Shown piece by piece: positions 61,850-64,000 of a stretch of 64,000 nt of DNA. The notes beneath the pieces are model-generated. The model saw nothing but the letters and a program-made list of their open reading frames with translations. It had not been told where the DNA came from and ran no database searches. The position numbers and the translations under genes are program-made. The number at the start of each line of letters is the position of its first letter. The stretch's first letter is position 1. The stretch is taken from assembly GCA_028726465.1 (NCBI GenBank), contig JAQYQB010000012.1, positions 307,892 to 371,891 on the forward strand, written 5' to 3'. The DNA is from Mycobacteriaceae bacterium (GTDB taxonomy: Bacteria > Actinomycetota > Actinomycetes > Mycobacteriales > Mycobacteriaceae).

Positions 61850-62668
61850 ATGATTACGACCTCCGATTTCGCCTTCGAACCCGGCTTAACCCACGGCTTG
61901 GTGGGCCGCAACGGCATTGGCAAGACCACGTTGCTGCGCCGGATAGCAGGCCACCTCCCTGCCGCGGGCGTGCGGGTGGACGGGCAAGAGCCCTTCGATA
62001 ACCCGGCTGTGCTGGACAAGACCATCCTCATGGGGATTGACACCCCGCTCATCGACGGGTGGAACACGCGCAAACTCATGACCATCGGTAAAGCGCGCTG
62101 GCACACCTGGGATGCCCAACGCGCCGAAGAGTTGATTGAACGCTTCGACCTGCCGAGCACGAACTACGCGAGCCTATCGCGCGGCCAGAAGTCGGCCCTC
62201 GGCATCGTCTTCGCGGTCGCCTCCGGCTGCGAGAACATGCTTCTCGACGAGCCCTACCTGGGCCTCGATGCGCGCAACCAGGAGGTCTTCTACGAGATCC
62301 TGCAGGAAGAGCACGGGCGCACCATCATCGTGGCCACCCACCACCTCGACGACTTGGCGGCCTACCTGGACACCGTCTCCCTGATGGGCGAGAACCCGGT
62401 CACGGGCCGGGTCGAGGAGATTTTGGAAGGCGTACTCGAGCTCACCGGCAATCCGGAACAGCTCGACAGGGCCCTGTCGCGCCTGGACGTGCCCGTCCTG
62501 GATCGCCACGAAGGAAAGCTCGGTTCCAAGGCGCTTGTCGATGCCCGCCCGAACCTCACCGACGCCGTCTTCGAGCAGGCCCGGGAGCTGGGGCTGCGCG
62601 CCAGCGAAGTCACTCTCGCCCGCGCCGTGGCGGCCCTGGCCCAGGTGGGAGGCGAGCACAATGCCTAA
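61850..62668 (+). CDS. ABC transporter ATP-binding protein
   Basis: A 272-residue ATPase. Walker A is GRNGIGKTTLL, Walker B MLLDEPYLGLDA and the H-loop VATHHLDDLAAYL; the signature is LSRGQKSALG, with Arg in place of the usual Gly. It lacks the usual N-terminal strand before Walker A, so it begins shorter than most. AAAGGAG lies upstream. With the GntR gene and permease it forms a YtrA-type operon. The C-terminal 60 residues are an extra domain. Confidence 0.9.
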   Translation: MITTSDFAFEPGLTHGLVGRNGIGKTTLLRRIAGHLPAAGVRVDGQEPFDNPAVLDKTILMGIDTPLIDGWNTRKLMTIGKARWHTWDAQRAEELIERFDLPSTNYASLSRGQKSALGIVFAVASGCENMLLDEPYLGLDARNQEVFYEILQEEHGRTIIVATHHLDDLAAYLDTVSLMGENPVTGRVEEILEGVLELTGNPEQLDRALSRLDVPVLDRHEGKLGSKALVDARPNLTDAVFEQARELGLRASEVTLARAVAALAQVGGEHNA

Positions 62669-63659
62669 CCGATTCCGTCTTCTTTGGGCCATAAGTACGA
62701 AATGGAACCTCGTCGCATACGGAGTCTTCTTCCTGATGTGGGGAGCGGCCATACTTCCGGATGCGAGTGCCTGGGAATCGGTGCTCATCAGTGCCTTTAT
62801 CGCGGTGTCGGCGTGGTTTACGGTCCCCGAATTTGCTCCCTTCCAGTTGTTGGGCTTACCTGCCCGCGAGTGGCAGAAGCTGCGCAAAGTCCATGCCAGT
62901 TTATTTCTGCTGCCGGCCGCCATCTCCGCGCTAGTCGCCCAGTGGTGGATTGCCCTGCCGACCGTCGCGGTTGTCGCGTTGATTTGGTTCAGGCCGGGCG
63001 AACCGGAACGCCAGTCCCTGTCGGAACGTCTACCGGAAACCGACGGACGGACCGACAACGGGATTTTCCCGCCGATGCCGGCGGCGCAGATTGTTTACCG
63101 ACCCCTGGTTCGCAGCTGGCTAGCGCTTTGGGCGGTAGTAGGCCTGGTGGCGATCATTCTTGGCATCACTAACTACTTCTGGGGCTGGGCGAACCCCGTC
63201 GTGGCGGCGTCAGGGGTCGCGGGCGTGCTGGTGCCGTTCGCGATGGATACCGTCCGCCAGTCCTGGCGGGACAACCTCGTCTTCGGTGGCACGCGCCGGG
63301 CGTGGGCAAATGCCGCGTGGCTGACCGGCTGGTTGAACGTCGCGTGCGCGTTGTTGTCGGGAGCGCTGGGCTTTCTCTTCGGCTACGGCGATATCTGGCA
63401 GGTCGTCTTTGTAGCCTTCTGGATTGCGCCCATTGCCGTTACGCTAGAGCTCATCTCCATAAAAAATTGGTGGGCGTTCGCCGCGGTGCTGGTCATGCTT
63501 GCCATAAGCATTAGCGCGTGGGTGAAGTTCCCGGGATGGGGAGTGGCGCTGCTCGGCTTCCCCTTCGCCGCCTACTTCATTTCGTGGGGCCTGTTCCGGG
63601 TCTCCGCCGGCGGTGCGAACCTGGGCGGCGGAATAGTGCGCAAACTCGGCCTCGAATAA
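62661..63659 (+). CDS. ABC transporter membrane protein
   Basis: A 332-residue hydrophobic protein with about eight helices and one cytosolic charged loop around residue 115 (RPGEPERQSLSERLPETDG). It shows no motif of a known permease class, but the ATG overlaps the ATPase gene end by eight bases, so it must be the partner of that ATPase. The substrate is unknown; YtrA-linked systems in Gram-positives are tied to cell-wall stress. The last gene before the rRNA leader. Confidence 0.78.
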   Translation: MPNRFRLLWAISTKWNLVAYGVFFLMWGAAILPDASAWESVLISAFIAVSAWFTVPEFAPFQLLGLPAREWQKLRKVHASLFLLPAAISALVAQWWIALPTVAVVALIWFRPGEPERQSLSERLPETDGRTDNGIFPPMPAAQIVYRPLVRSWLALWAVVGLVAIILGITNYFWGWANPVVAASGVAGVLVPFAMDTVRQSWRDNLVFGGTRRAWANAAWLTGWLNVACALLSGALGFLFGYGDIWQVVFVAFWIAPIAVTLELISIKNWWAFAAVLVMLAISISAWVKFPGWGVALLGFPFAAYFISWGLFRVSAGGANLGGGIVRKLGLE

Positions 63660-64000
63660 GCGCGTTAAAAAGTGGTCCTGCCAGGCGATTTGTGGAATGT
63701 AATACCGGTGTGTAAATTCATATGGGTCAGCGCGACCGACAGCGCCCCTCCTTGAGACAGAGTCCAAGGAAGAGAGGCGGCAGGAAAACAGGCCCTGACA
63801 AAAATCTTTTCAAAGCTCTTAAATGAGCACGTACTTTTTGTGTGTGTTCGTTTGGGTGGCAGTGATGTTTGAGAACTCAATAGTGTGCCAATGTACTTTT
63901 TGCATTTGTGTGGATGGTTGTGTTGGTGTGTGCCGGATGGCGCTTTCAGTTGGGGTGTCATTGAAATATAATTTTTCTTTCTGGCTGCATTGATGTGATT
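63660..64000 (+). other. Promoter and leader region of an rRNA operon (16S beyond the window)
   Basis: No gene is seen in the last 341 bases and the composition turns AT/GT-rich. The segment TTTGAGAACTCAATAG (63869-63884) is the conserved leader element found before 16S rRNA genes and in rRNA spacers of actinobacteria, related to the antitermination boxes. A promoter lies at about 63795-63824. The window ends before the 16S gene itself. Confidence 0.75.
63795..63824 (+). promoter_or_regulatory. Putative rrn promoter
   Basis: CTGACA (63795-63800) and TTAAAT (63819-63824) are separated by 18 bases and lie about 45 bp before the conserved rRNA leader element. Confidence 0.55.

Overview
The window reads as a high-GC actinobacterial chromosome, most likely Corynebacterium or a close relative. 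The case rests on several things: a block syntenic with the mycobacterial/corynebacterial ino1 - DUF5318 - ponA - DUF2029 glycosyltransferase - rpsF - ssb - rplI - dnaB segment; a chrS/chrA-hrtBA-like heme locus; PaaR-, GlxR- and DtxR-like sites typical of corynebacteria; and an rRNA-type leader at the right edge. Two parS-like ParB sites at the left suggest the replication origin region is not far away. No species is assigned.

Layout. (1) 1-3.1 kb: end of a succinate-semialdehyde-type dehydrogenase, a small membrane protein, a flavin reductase-like protein lying between two parS sites, and an aldehyde dehydrogenase. (2) 3.3-8.6 kb: a phosphatase locus with a DUF3500 lipoprotein, a Tat-exported PhoD-type phosphatase and, divergent from these, a membrane-anchored metallophosphoesterase with a Pro/Ser/Thr/Glu stalk; the divergent promoter region holds 11-bp-phased direct repeats resembling a Pho box. 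(3) 8.6-21.8 kb: a complete phenylacetate degradation cluster, paaK-paaR facing paaI-paaABCDE-paaG-paaJ-paaF-paaH and paaZ, with three PaaR-like operators and a GlxR-like site. PaaK makes phenylacetyl-CoA, PaaABCE epoxidises it, PaaG isomerises to the oxepin, PaaZ opens the ring, and PaaJ/F/H run the beta-oxidation steps.

(4) 21.8-30.9 kb: leuS with a probable leaderless promoter, then a DtxR-box-controlled siderophore-type ABC importer (binding lipoprotein, permease, ATPase), a beta-propeller protein, an unknown protein and an AcuI-type reductase. (5) 31-39.3 kb: a VanZ-family protein, a flavin monooxygenase-like protein translationally coupled to a ChrSA-type two-component system, the divergent HrtBA-type exporter, a TIGR02206 membrane protein, Nnr NAD(P)HX repair and a Nei-type glycosylase.

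(6) 39.3-54.6 kb: a hairpin-rich non-coding region, a DUF1846 protein, TrhO, then a roughly 600-bp intergenic region between convergent genes with four perfect DnaA boxes around an AT-rich stretch; rplI-ssb-rpsF, a small membrane protein, glycosyltransferase and ponA; DUF5318; ino1, a MarR regulator, a universal stress protein, a membrane protein, dnaB and a second VanZ protein. (7) 54.6-64 kb: MFS transporter, copZ-copA with a CsoR-type operator, thioredoxin, a PspA-family coiled coil, a NYN nuclease-like protein, a YtrA-type GntR/ABC operon with a palindromic operator, and finally a promoter and leader leading into what should be a 16S rRNA gene just beyond the window.

The most interesting non-coding signals are the DnaA-box cluster at 42.49-42.78 kb, the parS pair, the phased repeats between the phosphatase genes, the hairpin-rich region at 39.5-39.7 kb and a long AT-rich hairpin at 29.02-29.09 kb. 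I did not find a CRISPR array, an intact insertion sequence, a prophage or a tRNA gene.
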